Assembly (NCBI GenBank): GCA_026692845.1
Contig: JAPLNM010000039.1
Coordinates: 1-61,329 of the forward strand
DNA length: 61,329 nucleotides
Origin: Planctomycetota bacterium
Lineage (GTDB): Bacteria; Planctomycetota; Planctomycetia; Pirellulales; Pirellulaceae
Reading direction: 5' to 3'
Shown here: in pieces, positions 45,383 through 53,480 of the stretch
Layout: every line of letters starts with the position of its first letter
Numbering within the stretch: position 1 is the first letter of the stretch
Notes under the pieces: generated by a model
What the model saw: only the letters and a program-made list of their open reading frames with translations
Database searches by the model: none
What the model was told of the DNA's origin: nothing
Program-made: the position numbers and the translations under genes

Positions 45383-46079
45383 AACCCTCAAGTACGATCC
45401 TGCGCTGACTCCGACCGGAGCCTCGGCAGGCTTTGAACCGATGTATGCCAATCAGATCCTAAAATGGAGATTGCCGGATTTGCCAGTCGGCACGACGACC
45501 GACTACCAAGTCAACTTCAGCGGTGGACAGGCATCCTCGGACGCCCAAGTCGTTGCGACGGTCGAGTCAGAGGATCGTGTGGTTCGAGTCATGAGAAATG
45601 TTGGGATTCCGATCGTCCAAGCTGGAGTGCCAGGTACGGCAGGAGTCCCAACCAATCCAGCCCCCAACCTGCCTCCCAGCCTGCCACCTGCGCAGCCCGC
45701 AACAGATCTGTTGGTCTCGATCGAACCGGTCAGCCGTGCGGCTCGGCTCAATGAGCAATCCGACTACATTATCACAGTAAAGAATGCTTCGGCGATCAAT
45801 CAGCAACAGGTGGTTTTAGCCCTCCAAGTCCCCGAGGGTTTGCAGGTCAACGATGTGCGAGGACCGGCAGCATCGAGCTATCAATTCGACGACGCCGGTA
45901 GGATTCTGACGATGGATCCAATCCAGACCCTAAGGCCACAGGACCAGGTGGCTTATCGGGTGGTCTTCCTGCACCGATTGGTAGGCCAGGGAAATCTCAC
46001 AGCTGTCGTCAAATCGGGAAATGCCCCGAACCCCGTGAGCACCTCTGCGACGATCGCAACCCTGGGCCCATCGGAATAG
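45383..46079 (+). pseudogene. 5'-truncated DUF11-domain protein gene
   Basis: About 230 codons. The last domain is a DUF11-like beta-sandwich: LLVSIEPVSRAARLNEQSDY, ITVKNASAINQQQVVLALQV and VPEGLQVNDVRGPAA, then PQDQVAYRVVF. It is preceded by part of another such domain (QILKWRLPDLPVGTTTDYQV) and a Pro-rich linker. Planctomycete DUF11 proteins are large, exported and multi-domain. Here there is no signal peptide, and the frame starts abruptly at a repeat copy with only a chance GTG, so the 5' part has been lost, probably by recombination at the repeat. Expression is doubtful. Confidence 0.7.
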
Positions 46080-46170
46080 CCAATCCTCAGATTGCCCGAC
46101 CCCGTATACAATAAGCTGCTGTTACGGGGTGTCCAAGTCGCATTCAGGTCGCCGTCAGGGAGCTCTTACC

Positions 46171-46794
46171 ATGAGCGGAGCAGCAGTTCCAAGCTACGTT
46201 TCGATCGAGGAATACTTAGCCTCGGAAGCATTGGCACGGACCAAATCCGAGTACATCGACGGCTGGATTCGAGCCATGACCGGGGCAACCGTTCGGCACA
46301 ACTGCGTCAAAGGGAACTGTTTTCTTCAGCTAGGAACCAAACTAAGGAATAAACCTTGCCGTCCCTTCGATGCCGACATGAAGGTGCGTATCAGGTATGT
46401 AGGTAGGACACATTTCTACTATCCGGACCTCCAGGTCGTCTGCCAATCGAACGAACCATCGTCGGTCTACCAAGACCTGCCTGTACTGATCATCGAGGTC
46501 CTCTCCCCCTCGACGAGAAATTATGACCTTCGTGAAAAGATGGAAGCCTACCTGACGATCCCCTCGTTGGAATGCTACATCGTTCTAGAACAGCACCAAC
46601 CCCTCGCGATCCTGATGCGAAGAACTCAGCATGGGTTCGTAAGAGAGACAGTCCAAGGAACCGAGTCGACCATCGAACTGCCATTCCTAGGTTGCTGGCT
46701 TGCGATGAAGGACATCTACGAAGGGATCGAGTTTACCGACACATGCGTTCAGGAAGCCGATCCGGAGTACGAACTCACCCAGGAGGCTTCATGA
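46171..46794 (+). CDS. Uma2 family endonuclease-like protein (DUF820), copy 1
   Basis: A 207-residue PD-(D/E)XK-fold protein. Visible motifs are RTKSEYIDGWIRAMTGATVR (conserved Glu and Asp-Gly), FYYPDLQVVCQS (PD), and PVLIIEVLSPSTRNYDLREK (E-V-L-S-x-S-T and K). The ATG at 46171 has GGGAG upstream. Uma2 proteins are expanded in planctomycetes and cyanobacteria with no proven role; nuclease activity is inferred from fold. The next gene is a near-duplicate, coupled through an ATGA overlap. Confidence 0.87.
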   Translation: MSGAAVPSYVSIEEYLASEALARTKSEYIDGWIRAMTGATVRHNCVKGNCFLQLGTKLRNKPCRPFDADMKVRIRYVGRTHFYYPDLQVVCQSNEPSSVYQDLPVLIIEVLSPSTRNYDLREKMEAYLTIPSLECYIVLEQHQPLAILMRRTQHGFVRETVQGTESTIELPFLGCWLAMKDIYEGIEFTDTCVQEADPEYELTQEAS

Positions 46795-47432
46795 TGAGTA
46801 GCGCGGAAAGACCTGATTATTACAGCGTCGAGGAGTATCTAGAGCGAGAAATCCAATCGCGCACCAAGAGCGAGTACATCGACGGCTGGATTCGAGCTAT
46901 GACCGGGGCAACCGTTCGGCACAATCAGGTTGCAGTCCATTGCCTCGTCGCGCTCGGGAATAAGTTGAAAGGCAAAGACTGCCGCCCCTACAACTCGGAC
47001 ATGAAACTCCGGATCGATCGCGATGGACGACGACGATTCTATTATCCGGACCTCCAAGTCGTCTGCCAATCGAACGATCCATCGTCGGTCTACCAAGACC
47101 TGCCCGTACTGATCATCGAGGTCCTCTCCCCGTCGACGAGAAATTATGACCTTCATGAAAAGATGGAAGCCTACCTGACGATCCCCTCGTTGGAATGCTA
47201 CATCGTCCTAGAACAGCACCAACCCCTCGCGACCGTGTTGCGAAGAACTCAGCTTGGGTTCGTCAGAGAGACAGTCCAAGGAACCGAGTCGACCATCGAA
47301 CTGCCATTCCTAGGTTGCTGGCTTGCGATGCAGGACATCTACGAAGGGATCGAGTTTACCGACACATGCGTTCAAGAAGCCGATCCGGAGTACGAGTTTG
47401 CGGAGCAATCCTCCGAAGAGGGCAACCAGTAG
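46791..47432 (+). CDS. Uma2 family endonuclease-like protein (DUF820), copy 2
   Basis: A 213-residue paralogue of the preceding gene, starting within its stop (ATGA) with AGGAGG nine bases upstream. The same motifs are present (RTKSEYIDGWIRAMTGATVR, YYPDLQVVCQSNDPSSVYQD, LIIEVLSPSTRNYD). The last 350 bases differ from copy 1 at roughly 15 positions only, whereas the first 180 codons before them differ in blocks, so the pair looks like a recent duplication or a gene-converted pair. Role as for copy 1. Confidence 0.87.
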   Translation: MMSSAERPDYYSVEEYLEREIQSRTKSEYIDGWIRAMTGATVRHNQVAVHCLVALGNKLKGKDCRPYNSDMKLRIDRDGRRRFYYPDLQVVCQSNDPSSVYQDLPVLIIEVLSPSTRNYDLHEKMEAYLTIPSLECYIVLEQHQPLATVLRRTQLGFVRETVQGTESTIELPFLGCWLAMQDIYEGIEFTDTCVQEADPEYEFAEQSSEEGNQ

Positions 47433-47453
47433 CAAAACGGAAATCTGTGGAGC

Positions 47454-48245
47454 TTAGAAATTCGATTCTTCGGATTCGCTAGGAAGGCACTCAACGCCCG
47501 GGAGAGACTCACCGAGCATTTGCGCTAACTTACGCATCGCGAAACGCTCGCTAGCAAAATGCCCCATGAGCAGCATCGCCACTCCGCTAGCCTGGGCTTC
47601 GAGCACCTGATGATAAGTCGCTTCGCCGGTGACAAACCCATCGCACTGATGTTTCAGAGCAAGCGGCAGCAGGCTTGCCCCTGAGCCACAGCAGATCCCG
47701 ACGCGGGATACTTTCGCGTCTTGAGCGGTTGTGCATCGCGGTTGAATCTCCGGGATAGCTGTTCGAAGGCGGGTCCATAACTCGGATATTTTCGTCGGCG
47801 AGGCAAAGTCACCGACGAGGCCTGTCCCGAGTTCTAGGCTGGCCAGCTCGAGCGTGGAGGAGAGTTGCAAGGGTCGCAAATTTCCAAGTTGAAGAACATG
47901 GGCCAGTTGGCGGTTGATGCCAGAGCTTGCGTTGTCCCAAGCCGTATGCGGGGAGTAGATCGCGATCGAGTGCCGCATGGCCCCCCAGAGGATCTTGCCG
48001 GTGCTGGTCTGAGTCGTGATGCGATCGACCGGCTTGAAGGGGACAGGATGGTGCGTGACGATCAAGCCCACTCTTTTGCGAATAGCCTCCTGCAAAACCA
48101 CTTCGGTGAGTGTCAGGCAGGTCAGGATTCGCTCGATGGGCATGGCAGGGTCACCGGCCAAAAGTCCAACGTTATCCCAACTTTCTGCCAAGCCGAGCGG
48201 AGCGATTCGATTTAGAAGCGAGAGGACATCGTGGAGAAGCGACAT
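47454..48245 (-). CDS. Nif3-like dinuclear metal-centre protein
   Basis: About 263 residues. Family of GTP cyclohydrolase I type 2/NIF3 proteins, which form hexameric toroids with a two-metal site. ESWDNVGLLAGDP is the conserved start. Metal ligands are in GLIVTHHPVPFKPV and in TGEATYHQVLEA with the late GHFASERFAM; GICCGSGASLLPLAL is also typical. The ATG at 48245 gives the natural N-terminus; the frame opens 43 codons earlier, but that part is not family-like. The exact reaction is not established for the family. Confidence 0.9.
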   Translation of the reverse strand: MSLLHDVLSLLNRIAPLGLAESWDNVGLLAGDPAMPIERILTCLTLTEVVLQEAIRKRVGLIVTHHPVPFKPVDRITTQTSTGKILWGAMRHSIAIYSPHTAWDNASSGINRQLAHVLQLGNLRPLQLSSTLELASLELGTGLVGDFASPTKISELWTRLRTAIPEIQPRCTTAQDAKVSRVGICCGSGASLLPLALKHQCDGFVTGEATYHQVLEAQASGVAMLLMGHFASERFAMRKLAQMLGESLPGVECLPSESEESNF

Positions 48246-48497
48246 GGAGCAATTGTTTGTCGTAAATTGGAGTTTGTTTGGAGTTCTACAAGATTCGAGC
48301 GTTTGGATTTCTCGCATTCTACCCAGAATCCGTGCCGTAATTGCTCGACTATCCGAGTTGGCGTCGATCATCATCCTAGACCTTCTTGCCAGTTTGACAG
48401 AAGCGCCTTAACACTTTGATCAGAATACACTTGGGATCGCAAATCGCGTAAGGTAAAGTGGCTTTATCTCTTTTTAGTAACGCGATTTTATCTTAAG

Positions 48498-49199
48498 GTG
48501 CAAGCATGGCGGACTGGAAGTTCATGGCTTGCAGCATTGGCGAATCCAGTTGCTGCAATTGCCTTTCGCCCGCTGGATGAACTAATCAACGAGGCGGATC
48601 AGCGACTCGCAGATGTCGAAGGAGGTGCCCTGGAGAAACTCGTTGGTCAACTATACGAGGAGCGAAGCCGGAAAGGGATGGGCGATTTCCCGATCACCAA
48701 CCGCGTCCAGGGGTTCTGGGATAAAGCCGACACCGAGACTGATCTTGTCGCAGTGAATGAAGTATCAGAGACGATCCGCTTTGGATCGTGCAAAAGGTCG
48801 CCTGCGAAATTGCTTTCGGACGTGAACAACTTCAAGCAACACGTTGAACGATTTCTGAAGTCGATGCCAAAGTACCAACACTGGACAAAACACTATGTTG
48901 GAATTGATAGATCCGTGGTCAAAAAGAAACAATCCGTCGCCGTTTCAGCACGACCCATTTTCGAGTCGCTGAAGAACAAGCTTGAAGCTGAGCACCTGAA
49001 CAGGTTCGTCGCAATTGAGCCCATATCAGGCGAATTCTTCGTTGGTGACACGAAGAGTGAAACGATTGGCGATTCAAGACGTACGTATCCCGATCGCTTG
49101 ATCCATACTTTTCGTATAGGACACGCCGCCGCTTGGCGTCGGGCTTCTGCTGGCAAAGGAATCACGCGTCGACTACACAAATATCGAGTTAACCCTTGA
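48498..49199 (+). CDS. DUF234-like C-terminal fragment of an AAA-type ATPase, probably truncated
   Basis: A 233-residue frame. The segment RVQGFWDKADTETDLVAVNE followed by TIRFGSCKRSPAKLLSDVNN matches the restriction-endonuclease-like C-terminal domain of archaeal-type AAA ATPases (DUF234), with D-E-x-D and S-C-K at the PD-(D/E)XK positions. The ATPase part that normally precedes it is absent. The start is a GTG without a clear ribosome site, and the C-terminal 25 residues are Arg-rich and unlike the family. It is more likely a remnant than a working gene. Confidence 0.5.
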   Translation: MQAWRTGSSWLAALANPVAAIAFRPLDELINEADQRLADVEGGALEKLVGQLYEERSRKGMGDFPITNRVQGFWDKADTETDLVAVNEVSETIRFGSCKRSPAKLLSDVNNFKQHVERFLKSMPKYQHWTKHYVGIDRSVVKKKQSVAVSARPIFESLKNKLEAEHLNRFVAIEPISGEFFVGDTKSETIGDSRRTYPDRLIHTFRIGHAAAWRRASAGKGITRRLHKYRVNP

Positions 49200-49427
49200 G
49201 CTCAAGGCCAATCGGGCTACATTTCGTTCAACAGCCAGCCGTAGGCATCCTGGCCGTCGAAGATGGCGATGAAATTCGATGGTGTCTCGGAATCATCGAG
49301 CGAGTACAATCATTCAGTCGATTACGAGCACGACGAGGCGTCAGAACCAAGCGATGCACGTTCACATCTTGCATTTCTGATTTTGCAAATAGTTTTGGTC
49401 AATCTACTTTTTACTTGGGGATTTGTT

Positions 49428-50126
49428 ATGGCTTTTCGATTGCTTTCGTGTTTCTTTTTGTGTTGTTTTCTGATGGTACACACCGCTCACGCAGCCGTTG
49501 CTACGTACACCCTCAGTGGTGGCACGATCGACGGCACCTTAAACGGAGTCTCCTTCTCGGGTGCTAACTTTACGATTACGGCCGATGCCGACCCGGCCAA
49601 CTTCGTTCCCGGAACGGTGGCTGGTTTCCCTTTGCTGTCCCAACCAGCAGTCAGCACCATGACGATTGATGGTTTTGCTCCGTTCCAGATAACCACCGCA
49701 AACTTAGGGCCTATTTTAGCTGACGTATCTTCTTTATTCGGTTTCGGACCAGGGACTGCTTATGGGGGGTTTGCTTTCCTTGACGCAGATAATGACGCGC
49801 TGAATGGAATTATTGCTGTCGGTCCTCTGTCGAACTTATCGAGCAACGTGACCGTTACAGGTGATCTTGTAGGACATGTCGGATATTCCTTTACGACTAC
49901 GGCCGGGGATCTTATTTTTTCGGATATTTCAGGGGCTGCGACGTTCAACGGAGACTTCCTCTCTAGCGCCGTCCCCGAACCGACTTCGATGGCGATTTTC
50001 GGGCTTGGTGCATTAGGAATGGCTTATCGCGCTCGACGTAAGAATCGAATTTTCTATGCAGGCGTTAAAAACTTACGTCTCGACATAGCGGTACTTCCTT
50101 TCGAAAAGCCGCTAAACTCTAAATAG
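49428..50126 (+). CDS. PEP-CTERM protein with an extra C-terminal tail
   Basis: About 232 residues. Signal peptide MAFRLLSCFFLCCFLMVHTA ends at AHA. The mature part is a beta-rich, Gly/Thr/Ser/Asp-rich domain. The sorting signal is AVPEPTSMAIFGLGALGMAY followed by RARRKNR. Unlike normal family members, where the chain ends at the basic patch, about 25 more residues follow (IFYAGVKNLRLDIAVLPFEK and a few more), which suggests a lost stop codon. The ATG at 49428 has GGGG seven bases upstream; the frame open from 49263 is too long. Confidence 0.8.
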   Translation: MAFRLLSCFFLCCFLMVHTAHAAVATYTLSGGTIDGTLNGVSFSGANFTITADADPANFVPGTVAGFPLLSQPAVSTMTIDGFAPFQITTANLGPILADVSSLFGFGPGTAYGGFAFLDADNDALNGIIAVGPLSNLSSNVTVTGDLVGHVGYSFTTTAGDLIFSDISGAATFNGDFLSSAVPEPTSMAIFGLGALGMAYRARRKNRIFYAGVKNLRLDIAVLPFEKPLNSK

Positions 50127-50158
50127 CTCCACGTCATCACAGGTGCGCTCGGAGCCTA

Positions 50159-50178
50159 CCACCGGACTCGTCCGGTGG
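50159..50178. repeat. 8-bp perfect palindrome with CTCG loop
   Basis: Arms CCACCGGA and TCCGGTGG, 33 bases after the PEP-CTERM stop. It could serve as a terminator without T-tract or as a REP-like unit. The same CCACCGG core recurs at 50339 and 55207. Confidence 0.8.
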
Positions 50179-50229
50179 AGGCGTAACTTCCAGCTACCTT
50201 CGACGTCCTACTGGCGCATCTGCATTGCT

Positions 50230-50285
50230 CCCCTGACCCCATTCCTCTTCCCGCCCCTTGGCGGGAAGAGGAATGGGGTCAGGGG
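50230..50285. repeat. perfect 26-bp inverted repeat with 4-base loop
   Basis: A 26-base arm beginning CCCCTGACCCCATTCC is followed by CCTT and its exact reverse complement. No T-tract follows, so it is not a standard terminator. The extreme perfection suggests a recent mobile palindrome (REP/BIME-like) or a strong structure in RNA or DNA. Confidence 0.95.
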
Positions 50286-50623
50286 GGCCTTAAGATTCTT
50301 TTGTAAGGTCTTTTGTTTCGTAGCTATGAGTCATGGCCCCACCGGCGTGAAGCCGGGTGGTGGCCTGCCTTGCGTATGAATGGCTCAGGTTCATTGACAA
50401 CGACTTTGAGGGCATGCAGCATACGTTGGTTCTGGTCACATCGCGCACCTGAAATCCTGTGGATCTATTTAGCACACGTTTTTGTATACTACTCCAAGTT
50501 AGGCAAATCACAAATGGATTGCCATACGAAAGGAATTGGTTTCCAATGGGTGATTGGCAAGCCGTCTGTTATCGCGGCTTGTTCTCGAGCTTTTTGGTTG
50601 AAAGGCCATTCCCAGAGCCCACG

Positions 50624-51490
50624 ATGGCAAATGAAGTCAGACAGATCCGCCTCCTAAATCGCATCGAGCAATCGGAGCTCGTTTCATGGGCTAATAAAGA
50701 GGGCTGGAATCCTGGTCTTCACGATGCGGATTTGTTTTGGGAGATCGATCCTGATGGATTTCTCGGGATAGAAGTCGACTACGTACTGGCGGGGGGAGGA
50801 GCGATCATCCGGCACAATCCAACGTTTGGATTCATGGGTCTGTTCATCATGCGGCCCGAATATCGTTCGAGAAAGCTTGGCACAACGCTATGGATTGCGC
50901 GACGCGATCGACTGCTTTCCCGACTCGATGCAGGTGCGACGGTCGGTTTGGATGCCGTAGATACCATGGTCCCGTTTTATGCCAGGGGCGGATTCGTTCC
51001 ACACGCTCGGCAGGCGCGTTTCGAGTGGGTTGCTCCATCGAAACCGCGCGCAATTTCATCTGATATCACTCCTTTGGCACAGATCCCTTTTCAAAAGCTT
51101 ATAGAGTACGATCGGGATTGCTTTCCGGGACTACGAGCTCATTACCTTGAACTCTGGACCCGTCAGAAAGATGCTCACGCCATCGGCGTTACCAAGGGCG
51201 ATCAAATTGTTGGCTACAGCGTCATGCGGCGTTGTGTTTCAGGGTGGAAAATTGGCCCGCTGTTCGCCGATTCGTTCGCTCACGCTCAGGAGTTGCTTGC
51301 AGCTCATGCTCAGCGATCTGCAGGCGAGCGCATCTTTTTGGATGCACCGCAGAACAATCCTGCTGCTATGGAATTGTGCCGTTCGCATGGCATGCGCGAG
51401 GTCTTTGGATGCGTTCGCATGTACTTGGGTGTTGCACCAAAAATTGCGAGCCACAAGATTTTTTCGATTACCAATTTTGAAATCGGTTAG
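50624..51490 (+). CDS. GNAT family N-acetyltransferase with YitH-like C-terminal domain
   Basis: About 288 residues. The N-terminal GNAT fold has GFMGLFIMRPEYRSRKLGTT (acetyl-CoA-binding V/I-x-P-x-Y-R-x-x-x-x-G) and LDAVDTMVPFYARGGFVPH (late strand). The C-terminal half (SGWKIGPLFADSFAHAQELL and LDAPQNNPAAMELCRSHGMR) matches the second acetyltransferase-like domain of YitH-type proteins. The ATG at 50624 opens the family-like sequence; the upstream frame is not. The acceptor is unknown. Confidence 0.85.
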   Translation: MANEVRQIRLLNRIEQSELVSWANKEGWNPGLHDADLFWEIDPDGFLGIEVDYVLAGGGAIIRHNPTFGFMGLFIMRPEYRSRKLGTTLWIARRDRLLSRLDAGATVGLDAVDTMVPFYARGGFVPHARQARFEWVAPSKPRAISSDITPLAQIPFQKLIEYDRDCFPGLRAHYLELWTRQKDAHAIGVTKGDQIVGYSVMRRCVSGWKIGPLFADSFAHAQELLAAHAQRSAGERIFLDAPQNNPAAMELCRSHGMREVFGCVRMYLGVAPKIASHKIFSITNFEIG

Positions 51491-51740
51491 CGTCGGCGAA
51501 CGCGTGGTCGGGAACCCATCACAAAAAATTCTTCAACGTCATTAAAAAGGAGCCGATTAATACTAACAAATGATGTTACTGAGGAATGTTAGTGGGTAGA
51601 CATCCACGCTTCTAGCGGATTGCTCGGATCGAATGGATGAACGTTTGGATTTTTCGCTTTCCCCAGATAACAAGCCACTGGGATGCCCAGGAAACTCCGT
51701 AAGCACCGATGGTCGACCAGCGCGCTTGTAACGCTTCATC

Positions 51741-52258
51741 CATGTTCCCAACGCAGCGATAGCGTTTCCGAGGGTGTCCGAAGCCCACCGTAGCGGCTCA
51801 GCCCCAAGATTACTTGCCAAACTGGGTTGGCTTTCTTCATCAGCTTGTCGACCACTTCCCGTGGCACAAACTCGTTGACCTTCACCGAGCTCTTTTGGGT
51901 CTTTACCTTGAGGAATGGGTTCTCGTCGATGATCTTCCAATCGACCGCGTCGTGCATGAATTGCCTCGCGAATTGGATCCGTTTATGGATCGTCGTCGTG
52001 GCCATCCCTCTAGCTTTGAGCTTCTCGTGAAACTCCTTCGCGTGGCCCGCAGTGATCTGGTTGATCCGGATTCCCTCGGGCATGTACTCTTTGAGGTTCG
52101 CCACTACCTGTTTCCATCTCAGGAATCGGCTCTGGCTCGACCAAACACACAGCGATGAGCTTTTCTCGCAGAGCCGGGGATTTGGCTAGCCAAGCCGCAT
52201 CGTCCTGGGCCCGCGCAGATAAGAATTGGGTAGTCTTGAGGAAGACCTGGTGGTACAA
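51741..52258 (-). pseudogene. N-terminal piece of a degraded tyrosine integrase
   Basis: Two frames are needed. The upstream one (52258 to about 52110) reads SARAQDDAAWLAKSPALREK, an N-terminal arm seen in integron/phage-type planctomycete integrases. After a deletion/frameshift the second frame (52104 to 51741) gives the core-binding domain (NQITAGHAKEFHEKLKARGM, RQFMHDAVDWKIIDENPF) and the first catalytic arginine in LSRYGGLRTPSETLSLRWEH. There the homology stops and unrelated sequence follows. The missing next segment is found instead 1.7 kb away at 53480. On the far side (51563-51740) a few codons such as VHPFDPSNPLEAWMSTH look protein-like but are unassigned. Confidence 0.75.
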
Positions 52259-52275
52259 TCTGGAGGGAGAACAAA

Positions 52276-52497
52276 ATGGACCTATACACAGAATCGATAC
52301 GGCACCTCCCTCTAGGGGAGCGTCTGGAGCTTATTCAAACGATTTGGGATGACATTGTTTCAAACGATGAGCAAATCCCTGTGCCGAATTCGGCGATTGA
52401 GGAAGCAAAGCGTCGGCGAGACGAAATGCTAGTGGATCCAGCAGTCGGATTGACTCACGACGAAGTTTGGAAAAAAATCAAAGATGCCAGACGGTGA
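52276..52497 (+). CDS. addiction-module antitoxin-like protein (TIGR02574 type)
   Basis: A 73-residue protein of the putative addiction module component family: LPLGERLELIQTIWDDIVSN and AIEEAKRRRDEMLVDPAVGL, closing with THDEVWKKIKDARR. GGAGGGAG precedes the ATG. It overlaps the RelE/ParE-type toxin gene by 14 bases, the usual antitoxin-first order. It would bind the toxin and repress the operon. It sits between the two integrase pieces. Confidence 0.9.
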   Translation: MDLYTESIRHLPLGERLELIQTIWDDIVSNDEQIPVPNSAIEEAKRRRDEMLVDPAVGLTHDEVWKKIKDARR

Positions 52498-52792
52498 GTA
52501 CCAGGTTCGATACCATCCCCTTTTTCATACGGATGTAGTGTCTGCCGCGAACTGGTACGACCGACATAAGGTTGGGCTGGGATTTGATTTCCTTGAATGC
52601 GTCGAAGTAGCAACGCTAAAATTAGCAGAAGATCCCTATCGGCGTTCTTCTGTTGACTACGGTTTGAGGTACTGGCCGATTTCCCGATTTCCATTCGTCG
52701 TCTTCTACGAAGTTCGAGAGCTTGAGATTCTTGTGCTTGGTGTGATGCACACCGCTCAAGAACATGAAGCATGGTTGCGACGAACCAGATAA
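52484..52792 (+). CDS. RelE/ParE-type toxin
   Basis: A 102-residue basic protein of the RelE/ParE superfamily. YHPLFHTDVVSAANWYDRHK, LAEDPYRRSSVDYGLRYWPI and FPFVVFYEVRELEILVLGVM follow the family's helix-helix-sheet order, ending in HEAWLRRTR. Targets of this subgroup (ribosome-bound mRNA or gyrase) are not readable. Overlaps the antitoxin gene and is intact. Confidence 0.9.
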   Translation: MPDGEYQVRYHPLFHTDVVSAANWYDRHKVGLGFDFLECVEVATLKLAEDPYRRSSVDYGLRYWPISRFPFVVFYEVRELEILVLGVMHTAQEHEAWLRRTR

Positions 52793-52920
52793 AAAAACTT
52801 CGAGAATCATACTTTTTCTTGGGTGACCAACCGTCCTCAGTGTTTTGGCTCAGCGTAGGTAGCGTAAACGTTGGTTAGGTTTAGTTTAGTAAATGAATGA
52901 ACAAAAGATGCTGGGCGTTC

Positions 52921-52986
52921 TTGGGGGCTCTGCCCCCAAACCCCCGGGATTTATGGCATTGTGGCCAAAGGCAAGTGGCACTTGCC
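52921..52986. repeat. two short perfect palindromes downstream of the toxin gene
   Basis: TTGGGGGC-TCT-GCCCCCAA at 52921-52939 and GGCAAGT-GGC-ACTTGCC at 52970-52986. The rest of 52793-53040 has no gene; a 14-base repeat with CCATCACCCTT core lies at 53023-53060. Confidence 0.8.
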
Positions 52987-53042
52987 GGGCGGGAGACTCT
53001 CGGCCTCCCCACAACACCGATTCACATCACCCTTCCACCATC

Positions 53043-53480
53043 ACCCTTCCACCATCACCTTCACCACGCCGGCCGCTTGAGCGAAATCGTCTTCGGTAAC
53101 CAGCAGATAACTCTGCAGCGCAATGCGAGGCGAATTGCCGAGCCAGGAGCAAACCACGTGCAGTGGGAACTCGCGTTGCAGTTCCGTCTGCCGGCTAGCT
53201 CGCCCCTCTTGAAGCTTTACAGAGTGGGACAATCGTGGCCAGCGCGAAAGTAGCGGGCACACTCCGCTGTGCCGTCCGCGAGGGTTCGAAGTACTACTGA
53301 TTAAATCCAGCGGACGGCACATGGAATGTGCCTGCTACTTTTTTCTTATCACCGAAGATCTCGAACGCTTCGTCCAGGATCGGACGCAGCTCGGGAAAGA
53401 TCGGGCAACTACGAATGCCCCGACCTTCGTGGTGCTCGACCTTCGGCTCTGAAATGCTCATCCGATTCACTTCCCAATCG
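53043..53480 (-). pseudogene. catalytic piece of a tyrosine integrase, split by a palindrome
   Basis: On the minus strand the first part (53480-53343) reads DWEVNRMSISEPKVEHHEGR, with the beta-hairpin lysine, and then CPIFPELRPILDEAFEIFGD. After the REP-like element at 53247-53342 the second part (about 53240-53043) reads RWPRLSHSVKLQEGRASRQT, carrying the second arginine, and FPLHVVCSWLGNSPRIALQS with the tyrosine just after (QSYLLVTEDDF). It lacks about 50 residues at the insertion. It starts exactly where the N-terminal piece at 51741 stops, but lies upstream of it, so the gene parts are in permuted order. Confidence 0.78.
53247..53342. repeat. REP-like imperfect palindrome (about 33-bp arms)
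   Basis: Left arm 53247-53279 and right arm 53310-53342 share AGTAGC-GGCACA...TGCCGTCCGC with a few mismatches; a 30-base loop lies between. It interrupts the integrase remnant and supplies the last codons and stop of the chimeric frame. Confidence 0.9.

Larger units (their letters stand above)
50127..50623. other. palindrome-rich intergenic region between PEP-CTERM and acetyltransferase genes
   Basis: About 500 bases with no convincing gene. It holds three palindromes: CCACCGGA/TCCGGTGG at 50159-50178, a perfect 26-bp inverted repeat at 50230-50285, and CCACC-GGTGG at about 50339-50362. The frame that opens at 50459 leads into the acetyltransferase but is not family-like. Confidence 0.75.

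Noticed and set aside
46572-47432. Single 286-residue frame running through both Uma2 genes
   Set aside because: Its first part is an out-of-frame reading of copy 1; copy 2 starts at the ATG with AGGAGG.
50230-50285. Rho-independent terminator
   Set aside because: No T-tract after either arm; the stem is far longer than usual terminators.
51563-51940. 125-residue minus-strand frame over the integrase piece
   Set aside because: Overlaps the core-binding/catalytic integrase frame in another phase and has no recognisable motif.
52276-52792. Complete mobile element with integrase and toxin-antitoxin
   Set aside because: Both integrase pieces are damaged (frameshift, deletion, palindrome), so the element cannot move by itself now.
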